Source: Flaccisagitta enflata (Eukaryota > Chaetognatha > Sagittoidea > Aphragmophora). Taken from it: DNA of 64,000 nucleotides. Both the position numbers and the translations under genes were made by a program. The notes under the pieces were generated by a model. That model was not told the origin of the DNA, did not search any database, and saw nothing but the letters and a program-made list of their open reading frames with translations. This document shows, piece after piece, positions 51,189 through 61,828 of this stretch (positions within the stretch are counted from its first letter, which is position 1; each line of letters starts with the position of its first letter). Where the stretch lies: contig OZ231126.1 of NCBI GenBank assembly GCA_965153355.1, positions 77,810,001-77,874,000 on the forward strand. The letters are read 5' to 3'.

Positions 51189-52690
51189 CAAGGCCAACAC
51201 CTTTAAGTCGCGTGCAGGACAAAAATGACTGAACTGACCTGACTCCTATTCTATCTTTTTATCAAAAATCACACTTTTATCAAAAACCAGACCCAAACCA
51301 GAACCAAACCAGACTCAAACCAGACTCAAATTAGACTCAAACCAGACTCAAACCAGGCTCAAGCCAGACCCAAACCAGAACCAAACCAGACTCAGACTAG
51401 ACTCAAACCAGGCTCAAACCAGACTCAAACCAGAATTAAACCAGACCTAAACCAGACCAAAACCAGACCTAAACTAGACATAAACCAGACATAAACCAGA
51501 TCTAATCCAGACCTAAACCGAACATAAATCAGACATGATCCAGACTTTAACCAGACTTAAACCAGACTCAAGCCAGACTCAAACCAGACTTAAACCTGAC
51601 TCAAATCAGACTCAAACCAGACTCAAACCAGACTCAAACCAGACTCAAACCAGACTTAAGCCAGACTAAAACCAGACTTAAACCAGACTTACTTAAACCA
51701 GAGACTTCTTAAACCGGACCTAAACTAGTGAGATTTAAACTGAAAGAGACTTAAACCAGCAGGACTTAAAAAAACCAGCAGACTTAAACCAGCAGACTTA
51801 AACCAGCAGACTCAAACCAGTTGAGACTTTAAAACCAGCAGACTAAACCAGCAGACTCAAACAAGCAGACTTAAACTAGCTGATTCTTAAAACTTAGCAG
51901 AGACTCAAAACCAGCAGACTAAACCAGTAGACTCTGCTAAAAACCAGCAGACTCAAACCAGCAGACTCAAAAACCAGCAGACTTAAAAACTAGCAGACTT
52001 AAATGTTCAGCAGACTTAAATCAGCAGACTTAAAACCGCAGAGACTTAAAAACCAAAGAGACTCAAACCAGCAGACATAAACCTGCAAATTTTTAAATTA
52101 TGCCAAAAACTATAAGTAATGACCAAAATGACCTGGTTGTCCAAAATGAATTGAAAAGACTTAAAACTATTTTAAATGCCCATAAATGACACAAATGACT
52201 TATTTGACAGTGAAAAAAATGACAAAGTGACAAAAATGATCAAAAATGACCAAGAATGACTAAAAGCAATCATCATCAAAAGCAACCAAATGATTCAAAA
52301 TAACTCCAGACGACCCAAACTTTCGACCAAAAACGAAAAAAGCAAAGTGTTACCAGAAACTACACAGCCAAAAAATAACTTAGAGTGACTTAGAATGACC
52401 TAGAATGACTTGTAATGACTTAGAATGACTTAAAATAACTTAGAATGACTAAGAATGACTTAAAATGACTTATAATAACAAAAATGACAAATATGAAAAT
52501 GACAAAATGACTTCTATATACCAAATTAACTGAAAAAATGACTGAAATGACTTAGAATGACTTAAATGACTTAAAATGACATAAAATACCTTAAATGACG
52601 TAAAACGACGAAAAAGCAGAAATACGGACGGACCGACGACCGATGGATTTGACCAATACAGACGGACGGAGGTCATAGGAGTCGTTGCGG
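51189..52690 (-). mobile_element. Family A element, subtype 2, copy A12, with an 0.8-kb AAACCAGACTC array
   Basis: The 3' end on the minus strand is CCTGCACGCGACTTAAAGG then TGTTGGCCTTG (at 51189-51225). Next to it lies an array of 11-12-bp units AAACCAGACTCA that degrades into AAACCAGCAGACTT (about 51275-52095), then a normal AAGTCATTTT-type array (52130-52600) and the (GTCC/GTCG) tract. The 5' end is decayed: CGTGCCGCAACGACTCCTAT around 52670-52692. At 1.5 kb it is the longest family A copy here without an inserted element. Confidence 0.78.
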
Positions 52691-52704
52691 CACGCCGAGC
52701 CAAA

Positions 52705-52753
52705 AAGAACATAGCGCGATCCCTAAATCATGTACTGGGCGCGCTATGTTCTT
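52705..52753. repeat. Perfect 14-bp stem inverted repeat
   Basis: AAGAACATAGCGCG (52705-52718) and CGCGCTATGTTCTT (52740-52753) are exact complements around a 21-nt loop. It sits directly beside the decayed end of A12. Confidence 0.85.
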
Positions 52754-53479
52754 ATTTTGCTGATATTTTGATTTTCTATGCAAATTTATAATTATGTCTA
52801 AGCATAAATGAGATGATTGTAAATAATTTCTTCATTTTTTTGGCACTTTATCATCAAATTTCTCTCGATAATTTTGCATTTATCTCATTTGGCGATTACA
52901 AAATGGAGATCCTTCATAACATAACATTTGAAGGTTGGAAACAAATGATAGATATACTGACTGAAGCAAAATCAGTGATGGAAATGGTAACTATGTCCTC
53001 TGGGTAAGTTCTTCCGGTTTAATTTTCAGTGCGTCTTATATTTCTGAAAAATTGGAATTAAATTCATTTTTAAGATAAGAAACTTGAATAAGATTGTTTT
53101 CGAAAATGGCTAAAGCTGAATCTCAGCCTGGGCATTCTCTTATTTTGTTCTTAAAATTTCGGCAAATCTCAGGCTCATGTCTCTTATAAACTGGTCTCTT
53201 ATATAAAAAAAAAGTGTACGCAACTGTAGGTTAAGCGACCTGCGACCACGTTTCTGCGAGTATGATTTGCTTCATTGCGAATTTGTCCTTCCGTTCATCG
53301 TTCTGTCCATTCATTTTCAGCGTGTATGCAAGGAAAATTGACTTACCAACAAACAGATCAAGGTAGCTTTCTGAAAGAGATTGTGTGTCCATGTTGGTGA
53401 ATATGCGAAAAAAAAAACCAAATAAACAAATAAATAAATGAATGAAAAAATAGATAAAAACTGAAAAAAGGCACTTGAA
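52754..53479. other. Intergenic, one weak exon-like ORF
   Basis: An ORF of 64 codons (52813-53007) ends beside TCTGGGTAAGT, which resembles a splice donor (GTAAGT at 53006-53011). I recognise no domain, so this is not called as a gene. Confidence 0.3.
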
Positions 53480-53968
53480 TGCAGGTGCAGGTGCAGTGAT
53501 GAGAGAGGTCAAGCAAACAGTTGGGCAGGGACAGTGATGCAAAAACCGCCCAAAATAGCCGCCAAAATAGCAAAGTGTTACCGACAGACGCACTGATGCA
53601 CCGTTGCACCGACGCACCGTTGCACCGACGCACCGTTGCACCGACACACCAACGCACTAACACACCAATGCACCAACGCACCAATGCACCGACATATTGA
53701 TCGATTGACTTACATAATGGGTTATTGAGTCTGGCCTTATTTCAAACAAGCATACCCTAGTCGCGTGCGGGACAGCAAGGACAGACGCAGTGATGAAGAA
53801 GACATACCAAGTATTTGGGCAGAGGCAGTAATGCAAAAAACACCCAAAACGCAAAAGAGAAAAATCGAAGAGTGAGCGACCAATGAACCGACAGAGGGAC
53901 TGATGCGATGGACCAATAAGCGAATGGACCAATAGACCAACTGACAAAGCAGGTTATTGAGTTGCGTG
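53480..53968 (-). mobile_element. Two diverged family A-like copies in tandem, one with a CACCGACG minisatellite
   Basis: Minus-strand copies share the (GGTC/GGTGCATCGG) tract, CACTGCTCC/CACTGTCCC block and GTCGCG-type remnants. The one at 53480-53735 has expanded CACCGACGCACCGTTG units (53590-53690). The one at 53740-53968 keeps CCGCACGCGACTAGGG near 53758. Confidence 0.6.
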
Positions 53969-54159
53969 GCCACTACATGCAATAGTTGAATGTTGCCACT
54001 TTGCCTTTTGTCTCTTGGCCACTCTTCCCCCCCCCCCCCGCCCGTTGGAAAGTTTGCCATGAACACAGATTTTGATGACGGAGAGTTTAAAAGATCGCGA
54101 CAAACTCTGGAGATGGACAGAAAGATGGATAAACTAGAAGGAAGATCGCCATCAAGCGT

Positions 54160-54181
54160 GTGTGCGTGTGTGTGTGTGTGT

Positions 54182-54222
<41 letters not shown>
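54160..54222. repeat. (GT)n-(CT)n compound microsatellite
   Basis: About 25 bp GT followed by about 36 bp CT, the same order as at 41266-41363. A run of ten C lies at 54027-54039 upstream. Confidence 0.95.
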
Positions 54223-54515
54223 TGTTTTTTCCTCTAGTCTTGTCTGCAACAAAATCGATAAACATGGTTGGGGGGTAACAATAAGATGAAATGTAGTGTT
54301 GTCAAAGAACGTCAAATATCTGCTCTCTACTAAGGGTCATGGCTGCTTACTTTTGTACTGAATTAACACAAATCTTGACCGTTTTTAATCGCCTATCATC
54401 ATTGATATTCATCATTATCTATATCATCAATATCTATATCTATATCATCAATATCTATCACAGCACAGAGCTTTCATCTTTTTAGTCGCGTGCTACGCGA
54501 CTGTACACCCCGCTA

Positions 54516-55095
54516 CTACCTAGGACATAAGTCTACGTTCACTTGGACCAAAAACTCATTTAATCATGAAATAAGGATAAATCAATTCATATTATGGTTT
54601 AAATACTTCACTTCCTGCTGTGGTAAAGCCTGCTTTTATGGACCACTGTAATGATTTGGAAAGCTTCTAAAATATCTTCTGCCAGACCTTTTCACCTAAC
54701 ATTTTTTGCGATTTTATGTCAGTCCCTACTGAGTCATAGATTGTCCTTCATATCTTCATGATCCAGAAATTCTTTGGGGGAAGAAGTATTGGGGAATCAA
54801 TTTAGTAGCCCTTTTAACTTTTTTCAGCCTTCGGCGTTTGTTCAGTCAAATCTTTTGTGTATGACGTGACAGATGCACAAGAAAACTGCTCAATTCCTTT
54901 CTCAAGTTTCAAAGGTGACGAGCAGTCTTCAAACTGCTCTCATTTCTAAACGCTTTGAGCTACCAGGATGGGATTGGACTCAAATAAAAGATTTTTTGAA
55001 GCCCTTTTTAAATGTTACCTATTTTTCTTATTTATCTTGGACAAAATTATAGTTATTGATGTTTATAAGTGAACGTAGACTTATTTCCTAGGTAG
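54516..55095. mobile_element. TA-flanked TIR MITE (T9), CTACCTAGG family, nested in A13
   Basis: Termini CTACCTAGGACATAAGTCTA and the complement of CTACCTAGGAAATAAGTCTA; TA at 54514-54515 and 55096-55097. Same family as T7. Noncoding. Confidence 0.9.
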
Positions 55096-55141
55096 TATGT
55101 CAATCCGTTGGTCAGTTGGTTAGTCGGTCGGTCCTCTTTTT

Positions 55142-55577
55142 GGGCAGCGGTCCTAAAGGGCCGATGTCCTGTAGGACACAGGGGTGAACCATTAATTACA
55201 TATGCTGTCCGTACCCCCCCCCAAAGCTTCTCAGTCCTCAAATTCCCTTTCAATACTTTGGGAAATTAATAAAATGCAATCTTCCCATTCAATATCAAGG
55301 AAAATTGATGAAAAATAAAAAAAAAATGTGAAATTCCCATTAAGTGATATGGCAAATTGATGAGAAATTGAAAAAATGCAAAACTCCCATTAAATATCAT
55401 GGAAATTGCTCCAAAGGCCTTAAATATGCCCTGTCAGGATGTATGGAAAGTCACCCCTGTGTCCTACAGAACATTGACCCTTTGGGGCCGCTGCTCTGTT
55501 CTCACTCCACTTCTTCAGCTATCACTCCAAGCAGGGCATCGGGTACCGCTGACCATGTGCGATCCTTGGATGACTTG
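55142..55577 (+). mobile_element. Family B element, copy B10, nested in A13
   Basis: GGGCAGCGGTCCTAAAGGGC arm, CCTGTAGGACACAGGGGTGA, core of CCCATTAAATATCATGG-type units (unlike other B cores), complementary arm, tail with GCTCTGTT/AGCAGGGC stem (G-U compatible), ATCC-TT-GGAT hairpin and end CTTG (55574-55577) before TT. The host sequence on both sides is a T-rich part of family A. Confidence 0.82.
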
Positions 55578-55754
55578 TTACTTTTTCGGCGTTTTTTAGC
55601 TTTTTGAGCATGAGGCTCCTGCCCAGATGCCCTAGTGACCATCTCCATCACTGCTCCTGCCCACCCGCACACGAATAGGGTAGCCTTGTAACCGGCCTTG
55701 TTTTTTTCACATCCCGGCTTTATTTTGCACTGTTATCAATGATAACTTATCATT

Positions 55755-55820
55755 GGCATTTTAGTCGCGTTTACGCTATTGAGCATTAGATGGCGATTAT
55801 TTCCGTCACTGCCCCTGTTT

Positions 55821-55860
<40 letters not shown>
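55755..55860 (+). mobile_element. Family A 5' remnant followed by a (CT)n array
   Basis: TTTTAGTCGCGTTTACGCTA at 55760, CACTGCCCCTG, then CT repeats at 55819-55858. Confidence 0.6.
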
Positions 55861-56078
55861 TATCTCTTCTCTCTCTCCTTATCTCTTTCCTTATCTCTTT
55901 CTTTAGCTCTCATGTCAGTAAATGTGCATCTGATACCATGACGTTTTTCGTTTTCGTTTTACTCTGTTTCTTTCCTTACTGTCTCAACTTTGTTTCACTC
56001 GCATCTTGGCTGGAACCACGTCTAGAAATTTCCCATGGACGCTCAAAAAGTTTTCCTCAAGATTACTAAACCCCCGCG

Positions 56079-56600
56079 GTGAATAAGTTCAAGCTCCGGG
56101 TCGGCGCTCACCATCCCCCCTTCTCTATGTTCCCTCAGGTTAATGCCATCAAGCCCCAGGTCAGCGCTTACCATTTCCCTGTGGGGAATGAGATCTTCGT
56201 CCCCCTGCCCTGCCTCTCCACTGTAAATGAGATCAACCCCCTACTCACAACCCCTACGGCGAATAAGATCAAACCCCAGGTCAGAAATCACCATCCCCCC
56301 TTCCCCTTTAGTGAATGACATCAAGCCCCAGGTGAGCACTCCCACGGCCCCACCCCCTCCCCTTTCCCCTATGGCGAATAAAATCAAACTCCAGGTCAGC
56401 GCCCATTATCTCTTTTTTACCCCATCCCCATGAGGTAAATGGAATGAAGCCTCAGGTTAGCGCTTACCATCCCTCCACAGCCTTCACCCACCCTCCACAA
56501 TGAGTAAGCTCAAGCCGCAGGTCGGCGGTCACCATTCCCCTACCCACCCCCTATCCCCTGGGGTGAATGAAATCAAGCCTCGGCCGGTGTCCTTCACCCC
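56079..56600 (+). repeat. ~60-bp degenerate repeat encoding NEIKPQVSAHHPP in shifting frames
   Basis: About nine imperfect units of GAATGAGATCAAGCCCCAGG, TCAGCGCTCACCATCCC and a C-rich spacer. The peptide NEIKPQVSAHHPP or a close variant appears in units at 56079-56318, 56300-56433 and 56500-56590, but not in one continuous frame. Either a DNA-level minisatellite or a decayed repeat-protein exon. No ORF spans it. Confidence 0.6.
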
Positions 56601-56609
56601 CAACGAAGA

Positions 56610-57160
56610 AAAGAGAAGAGAGGATCCAGTCCGTTGCTTCTTTTTTTTTTCCGGGGTCATCTGGGGTCAAATCGAGAAGCTCAAAATCCGCCCCATTTTT
56701 TGCCTTCGCACTTATATGAAATTTTCTTCACCAATTTTGAGGATATGCACGCACATCTGCATTTGTATGGAGAAGCCTCATGTCATTGATAGACTGACAG
56801 CTTGTCGGCCGGTCAATCTGTACGTTGCTTTGTCTTCTTCTTCTTCTTCTTCTTCTTCTTCTCCTTCTTCTTCTTCTTTTTTTGGTCATTTACTCATTCT
56901 CAGTACAAAAGACTCTTTGTGGGGACAGAATTTCCGTTTGAAGCGGGTTCGTTGCATACGATTCAGAGTAACTTCTTGCCGGTAACAGAAACGAAAGAAT
57001 TTAGTATGTGTGCCTTTATGGCACTCGTTGTTGTTAACTTGTTAGGCAGTGAGTTGTTACTATTGGCATTATTGCTGTTGCGGTTGTTCTTGTTCTTGAA
57101 GTGGTTGTTGTTGTTATTTGTTCTGCGCAGGCAAAGAGTGAGAGCTGATGGGAATAAATA
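56610..57160. other. Mostly unrecognised sequence with a (TTC)n tract
   Basis: (TTC)n at 56832-56878. The ORFs in this stretch are short or driven by the triplet repeat. Confidence 0.5.
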
Positions 57161-57269
57161 AAAGTGGAACAAAATCGAATAAAATTGGCGCAGAAATTGG
57201 ATTTGAAACAAGTTTTGGCGCGTTTAAAAAAGGGCGGACAACAGCGAGGAAAAGAAAGAGTCAGGGATG

Positions 57270-57472
57270 AAGAGAAGAAGAAGAAGAAGATGAAGAAGAA
57301 GAGGAGGAAGAAGAAGAAGAAGAAGAAGAAGAAGAAGAAGAAGAAGAAGAAGAAGAAAAAAGAAAACAAGAAGAAGAAAAGAAGAAGAAGAAGAAGAAGA
57401 AGAAGAAGAAGAAGAAGAAGAAGAAGAAGAAGAAGAAGAAGAAGAAGAAGAAGAAGAAGAAGAAGACGATGA
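57270..57472. repeat. (GAA)n microsatellite
   Basis: About 200 bp of AAG triplets with scattered GAGG and AAAACA interruptions, ending in (GAT)n. Lys/Arg ORFs are artefacts. Confidence 0.97.
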
Positions 57473-57479
57473 TGATGAT

Positions 57480-58030
57480 GGAGTGAGGGCCGTGGGCTTT
57501 AGGAGAGCTGGAGAGCTCTCTGAGAGTTTGAGAGCTCTCCTAGCACTCTCCGAGACTTGGAGAGCTCTCTGCAGATGAGGTCGGAAATAGCTTTATCAAA
57601 TCATGCATTTACAGTTATTTTTTTACCATGAATTCATCTGCCATTTTTTTTTATTGTTGCAAGTTGACAGTCACAAAATGTTATTACTTTCTAAAGATTG
57701 ATAATGCCTGGCACACCATCTTAGTTCATCTTGGTTCATCTTATAACAAATCATGGTTCCATTGCTTACATTGCCTTCTTCAAGCACCTCAATATAGAAA
57801 TTAGAACTGATTTCATGGTCAATATTGATAGATGAATTCAGATTTGCCCTCATATTGGAGGAGGAGGAAGTCCTCCAAAGGTCCTCCACAAATTCTCCTC
57901 CTCTTACAGCCAAGAGAGAGATGGAGGAGGGAGTGATTTCATGGGTAGTGGTGACCATGGATTCAGAATTCTGCATCTATGGGTTCTGGAGGTGCTCTCG
58001 CGCACGATCTCCTAAGGCCTACGGCCCTTA
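57480..58030. other. Intergenic with GAGAGCTCTC-rich hairpins
   Basis: GAGAGCTCTC-type palindromes repeat three times at 57506-57570. The rest is unremarkable; a minus-strand ORF (57671-57976) has no recognised domain. Confidence 0.45.
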
Positions 58031-58032
58031 AT

Positions 58033-58188
<156 letters not shown>

Positions 58189-58222
58189 AAAAAGGGAAAA
58201 AAGAGAGATTATGTATCGCTCA

Positions 58223-58253
<31 letters not shown>

Positions 58254-58273
58254 GGGGCAAAAAGAAAAAAAAA

Positions 58274-58500
58274 CAAGGCCGGATACACGGCTACCCCAGT
58301 CGCGTGTTGGTGGGCAGGAGCCGTAATTGAGGTTACCAGATCATTTCGGCAGGAGCAGTGAGGCCATAAACCGCAAAAACAAAAAAAAAAAGTAAAGTGT
58401 GACGGATGGACCGACCGACGTACGGACAGACCGACGGACGTACGGACCTACGGTCCTACGGACCGACAAATCGGGATGTAGAGTCGCGTAGCACGCGACC
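58274..58500 (-). mobile_element. Family A element, copy A15
   Basis: Minus-strand 5' GTCGCGTGCTACGCGACTCT after a T run, ACATCCCGATTTGTC, (GGTC/CGTA) tract, TTTACTTTTTTTTTTTGTTT, CCTGCCCACCAACACGCGAC, 3' GTAGCCGTGTATCCGGCCTT (stem GCCG/CGGC). Confidence 0.87.
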
Positions 58501-58766
58501 AAAAAAAGAAGACAAAAAAGATAAGTGAAAATAAAAGTGCAAATGGAAAAAGAAACTTAATCCGTCACTCTCCATAACGTTCATTGTCCATGGTCCATTT
58601 CTAATTATTATGATATAACAATAGAATTATAATAGATATTTACTTTCGTGCAACTTAAAGCGAATTGACGCATAGAAATTAAAAAAAAGAAAGGAAGAGA
58701 GCGACCAGAAAAAGGAAAAAAAAACTCTGAGGACAATGAAAGGAGATAGCGCTGCGTTGCGCGTGA

Positions 58767-58898
<132 letters not shown>

Positions 58899-59005
58899 AT
58901 CGATACACAGACAAATACGGTTAGAGAAGAAAAGACACACGATAAGTTTCTTTCTTAGGGCTTTCAGATTAGTACTTTGATAAAACGAAATAAAGTATTC
59001 ATTTA

Positions 59006-59720
59006 CAGACGGAACACTATTTTAAGGAGAGGAGGCAGCAAAAGTTTTAGCCACCCCCCCTACAGGTAAATTGGTTTCATCAATTTACTGACTGAAAGTG
59101 GTTTTGAACACTTGGGGGGATTTGTTGTGGCGCCACTGTAGCGATTTTTGAGATACAATCTAGAACCCCCATAATTGATCCCTTTTAACCCCTAAATGAC
59201 CACCCCACCGAGGGCAAAAAAATTGTAAAATTTTTTTTCACAATATTTGCGAATTTTTTCGTAAAATACTGTTAAATGATGTCCATATACACTATAAATC
59301 ACAATTTTTTTATTTGTTTTGCGGTTTCTCTTGAAAAAAATGAATTGAGAAAAAATAAAAATTAAAAATCTAAAACTTAAAATTTGATTTTTTAATAAAA
59401 AAACTCAAAACAAACCAAAAAATTGTGATTTATAGTGTATATAGACACCTTTTAACACTATTCTTCGAAAAATTTACAAAAATTATGAAAAAAAAATTTT
59501 TCAATTTTTTTGACTCTGGCAGGGTGGTCATCTAGGGGTTAAAAAGGGGCAAATTAGGGGGTTCTAGATTGAAACTAAAAAATCGCCGTGGTGGCGCCAC
59601 AACAAATCCCCTCAGGTGTTCAAAACCACTTTCAGTCAGAAAATTGATGAAACCAATTTACCTGTAGGGGGGTGGCTAAAACTTTTGCTGCCTCCTCTCC
59701 TTAAAATAGTGTTCCGTCTG
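59006..59720. mobile_element. Near-perfect full-length palindromic MITE (T13)
   Basis: Termini CAGACGGAACACTATTTTAA and complement; TA at 59004-59005 and 59721-59722. Both arms, of about 350 bp each, pair along nearly their whole length (for example TTGTGGCGCCAC on both sides and CTATAAATCACAATTTTTT facing its complement near the centre). Noncoding. Confidence 0.92.
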
Positions 59721-59786
59721 TAGATTAAAACGGTTTTCATGTTTACATTTCACAACGCCCAATTTTGAGCTGTTAGCAAAATGAAA

Positions 59787-59944
59787 CAAGCCCCGATACA
59801 CGGCAAGACAGTCGCGGACGGTTAGGCAGGGGCCGTAATGCAAAGAAAAAAACGCTCGCTATCCAAAAATATTTGGGACGGACGGACGGACGCATCGACC
59901 GACCGACCGACACGGCAAGGTGTAGAGTCTCGTGTTCGCGACTA
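59787..59944 (-). mobile_element. Family A element, copy A16
   Basis: Minus-strand 5' TAGTCGCGAACACGAGACTC, ACACCTTGCCGTGTC, (GGTC)n, CCGTCCGCGACTGTCTTGCC, GTGTATCGGGGCTTG. GTCGCG at the 5' end complements CGCGAC near the 3' end. Confidence 0.8.
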
Positions 59945-60146
59945 GAAAGCAAAGAGAGGGAGGAAGAATCAGCTTCCCGGTGATGTAACCGTAAATTTTT
60001 AACGGTTCAGCAAGGTTAGTTCTTCTTTCGTTAAGGGCTGGTTGCTGTTTTCTCTCTCCTCGTTACAGTTACACCCCGCAACAACATACCCAGGAGTAAG
60101 GGAAATGTGCGCATGTACTCATGTTATTTCAATATTGAAAATTTTT

Positions 60147-61031
60147 TGTTCGTGCTACGCTACTCTACTCCCCAAGAGGGTCCACTTCCCGGTCACGCCT
60201 GGTAAGGAAAATCTCTACGATTGTCTCTACAAATGTCTCTACAAATGTCGCTACAAATGTCTCTACAAAAGTCTCTATAAACGTCCTCATGATAAGGGGG
60301 AAAGGTTGGGGCTTATTAGGCAGGGGTTTTAAAGGGGGATTTTGCCTTTTTTTTTCAAAAATTGACGACAATATGCAAATGAGATTATTAAATCCGCCGT
60401 CGGCGGCGGGTTTCTAATAATTTACAAAGATTATGGAGAAAGGCAGGGGATTTGAAGGGGGATTTTGCATTTTTTCTCAAAAATTGACGACAATATGCAA
60501 ATGAGATTATTGTATCCGCCATCGGCGGCGGGTTTCTATAAGTCGGTGGAGATGGTGATTGTCTTGGGAACTGAAAAGTTTGTCGCAAGTACGCAAATTA
60601 ATTGCCCTGTTGTTGGTCAGTTAGAACGTTGATTGGTTGGTCGGTAAGACGTTTCGTCTCTACTAAAGTCTCCACAAAAAACTCCACAATAGTCCTCACT
60701 ATACTGTTAAACCGGACTCAGCCCCTAAAAGGGAGAAAAGGTTTGGGCTTATAAGGCAGGGGTTTTGAAGGGGGATTTTGCAATTTTTTGCAAAAGTGGT
60801 CGACAATATGCAAATGAGATTAAATCCGCCGTTGGCGGCGGGTTTCTAAAAATTTATGGAGATGATGGAGAAAGGTTAGGGCTTATTACAGATTTACAGT
60901 TGTTAGGCAGGGGTTTTTAAGGGGAATTTTGCAATTTTTTGCAAAAATTGACACTAATATGCAAATCAGATTGTATCGGCGGCGGGTTTCTAATAAGTGG
61001 TGGAGATGGTGGTTGTCTTGAGTACCAAAAA
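60147..61031 (+). repeat. Composite of four ~100-bp units with a CCGCCGTCGGCGG palindrome and ATGCAAAT
   Basis: Units at about 60310-60415, 60445-60540, 60755-60860 and 60905-61000 share GGGGGATTTTGCAATTTTT, GACAATATGCAAATGAGATT and CCGCCGTCGGCGGCGGGTTT. The octamer ATGCAAAT is kept at 60373, 60495, 60808 and 60959. At 60215-60282 there are five 12-bp GTCTCTACAAAT units, the complement of the array at 61249-61828. A (GGTT/GGTC) tract near 60610-60650 follows TTTGTCGCAAGTACGC, a diverged family A 5' end. Confidence 0.75.
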
Positions 61032-61033
61032 CT

Positions 61034-61213
61034 TTGTCGCGTGCACGCGCATTTATCGTCTGTGTTGTTGGTCGGTCGGTTGGTCGGTCGGTAGGACATT
61101 TTGGCGTGTATAAACGGTCTTTGCATCAGTGCCATTGTCCAAATGCTTGATTAGCCTTGATTACTGCCCCTTCCCATTCATACGCCACCGGGGTAGCCAT
61201 GTATCTGGCCTTG
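61034..61213 (+). mobile_element. Family A element, copy A17
   Basis: 5' TTTGTCGCGTGCACGCGC, GTTGGTCGGTCGGTTGGTC tract, CCCATTCATACGCCACCG, 3' GTAGCCATGTATCTGGCCTT. The 3' stem is GCCA/TGGC in place of GCCG/CGGC, a compensatory pair change. Confidence 0.82.
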
Positions 61214-61244
61214 TAGAGAACTGTTGGTACGTTTGAAAAGAGAT

Positions 61245-61828
61245 TTGTAGCGACTTTTGTAGCGACTTTTGTAGCGACTTTTGTAGCGACTTTTGTAGCG
61301 ACTTTTGTAGCGACTTTTGTAGCGACTTTTGTAGCGACTTTTGTAGCGACTTTTGTAGCGACTTTTGTAGCGACTTTTGTAGCGACTTTTGTAGCGACTT
61401 TTGTAGCGACTTTTGTAGCGACTTTTGTAGCGACTTTTGTAGCGACTTTTGTAGCGACTTTTGTAGCGACTTTTGTAGCGACTTTTGTAGCGACTTTTGT
61501 AGCGACTTTTGTAGCGACTTTTGTAGCGACTTTTGTAGCGACTTTTGTAGCGACTTTTGTAGCGACTTTTGTAGAGACTTTTGTAGAGACTTTTGTAGAG
61601 ACTTTTGTAGAGACTTTTGTAGAGACTTTTGTAGAGACTTTTGTAGAGACTTTTGTAGAGACTTTTGTAGAGACTTTTGTAGAGACTTTTGTAGAGACTT
61701 TTGTAGAGACTTTTGTAGAGACTTTTGTAGAGACTTTTGTAGAGACTTTTGTAGAGACTTTTGTAGAGACTTTTGTAGAGACTTTTGTAGAGACTTTTGT
61801 AGAGACTTTTGTAGAGACTTTTGTAGAG
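61245..61828 (-). repeat. 12-bp tandem array in two homogeneous blocks
   Basis: 27 consecutive units of GCGACTTTTGTA (to about 61568), then 21 units of GAGACTTTTGTA. The only difference is C versus A at one position, and the switch is abrupt. Because 12 is a multiple of 3, all six frames stay open in part; the (ATKV)n/(STKV)n and (KSLQ)n frames on the minus strand reach 244 codons. I do not call a gene. Confidence 0.97.

Larger units (their letters stand above)
54483..55700 (+). mobile_element. Family A element, copy A13, interrupted by MITE T9 and family B copy B10
   Basis: 5' TAGTCGCGTGCTACGCGACT then ACACCCCGCT, continuing after T9 with TGTCAATCCGTTGGTCAGTT and (GGTC)n, then after B10 with TTACTTTTTCGGCGTTTTTT, CCTGCCCACCCGCACACGAA and 3' GTAGCCTTGTAACCGGCCTT before TTTT. 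Splicing out both inserts gives a normal family A layout. Confidence 0.86.

Noticed and set aside
52813-53011. ORF ending beside TCTGGGTAAGT as a coding exon with a donor site
   Set aside because: A single donor-like motif is expected by chance; no acceptor, partner exon or domain is recognisable.
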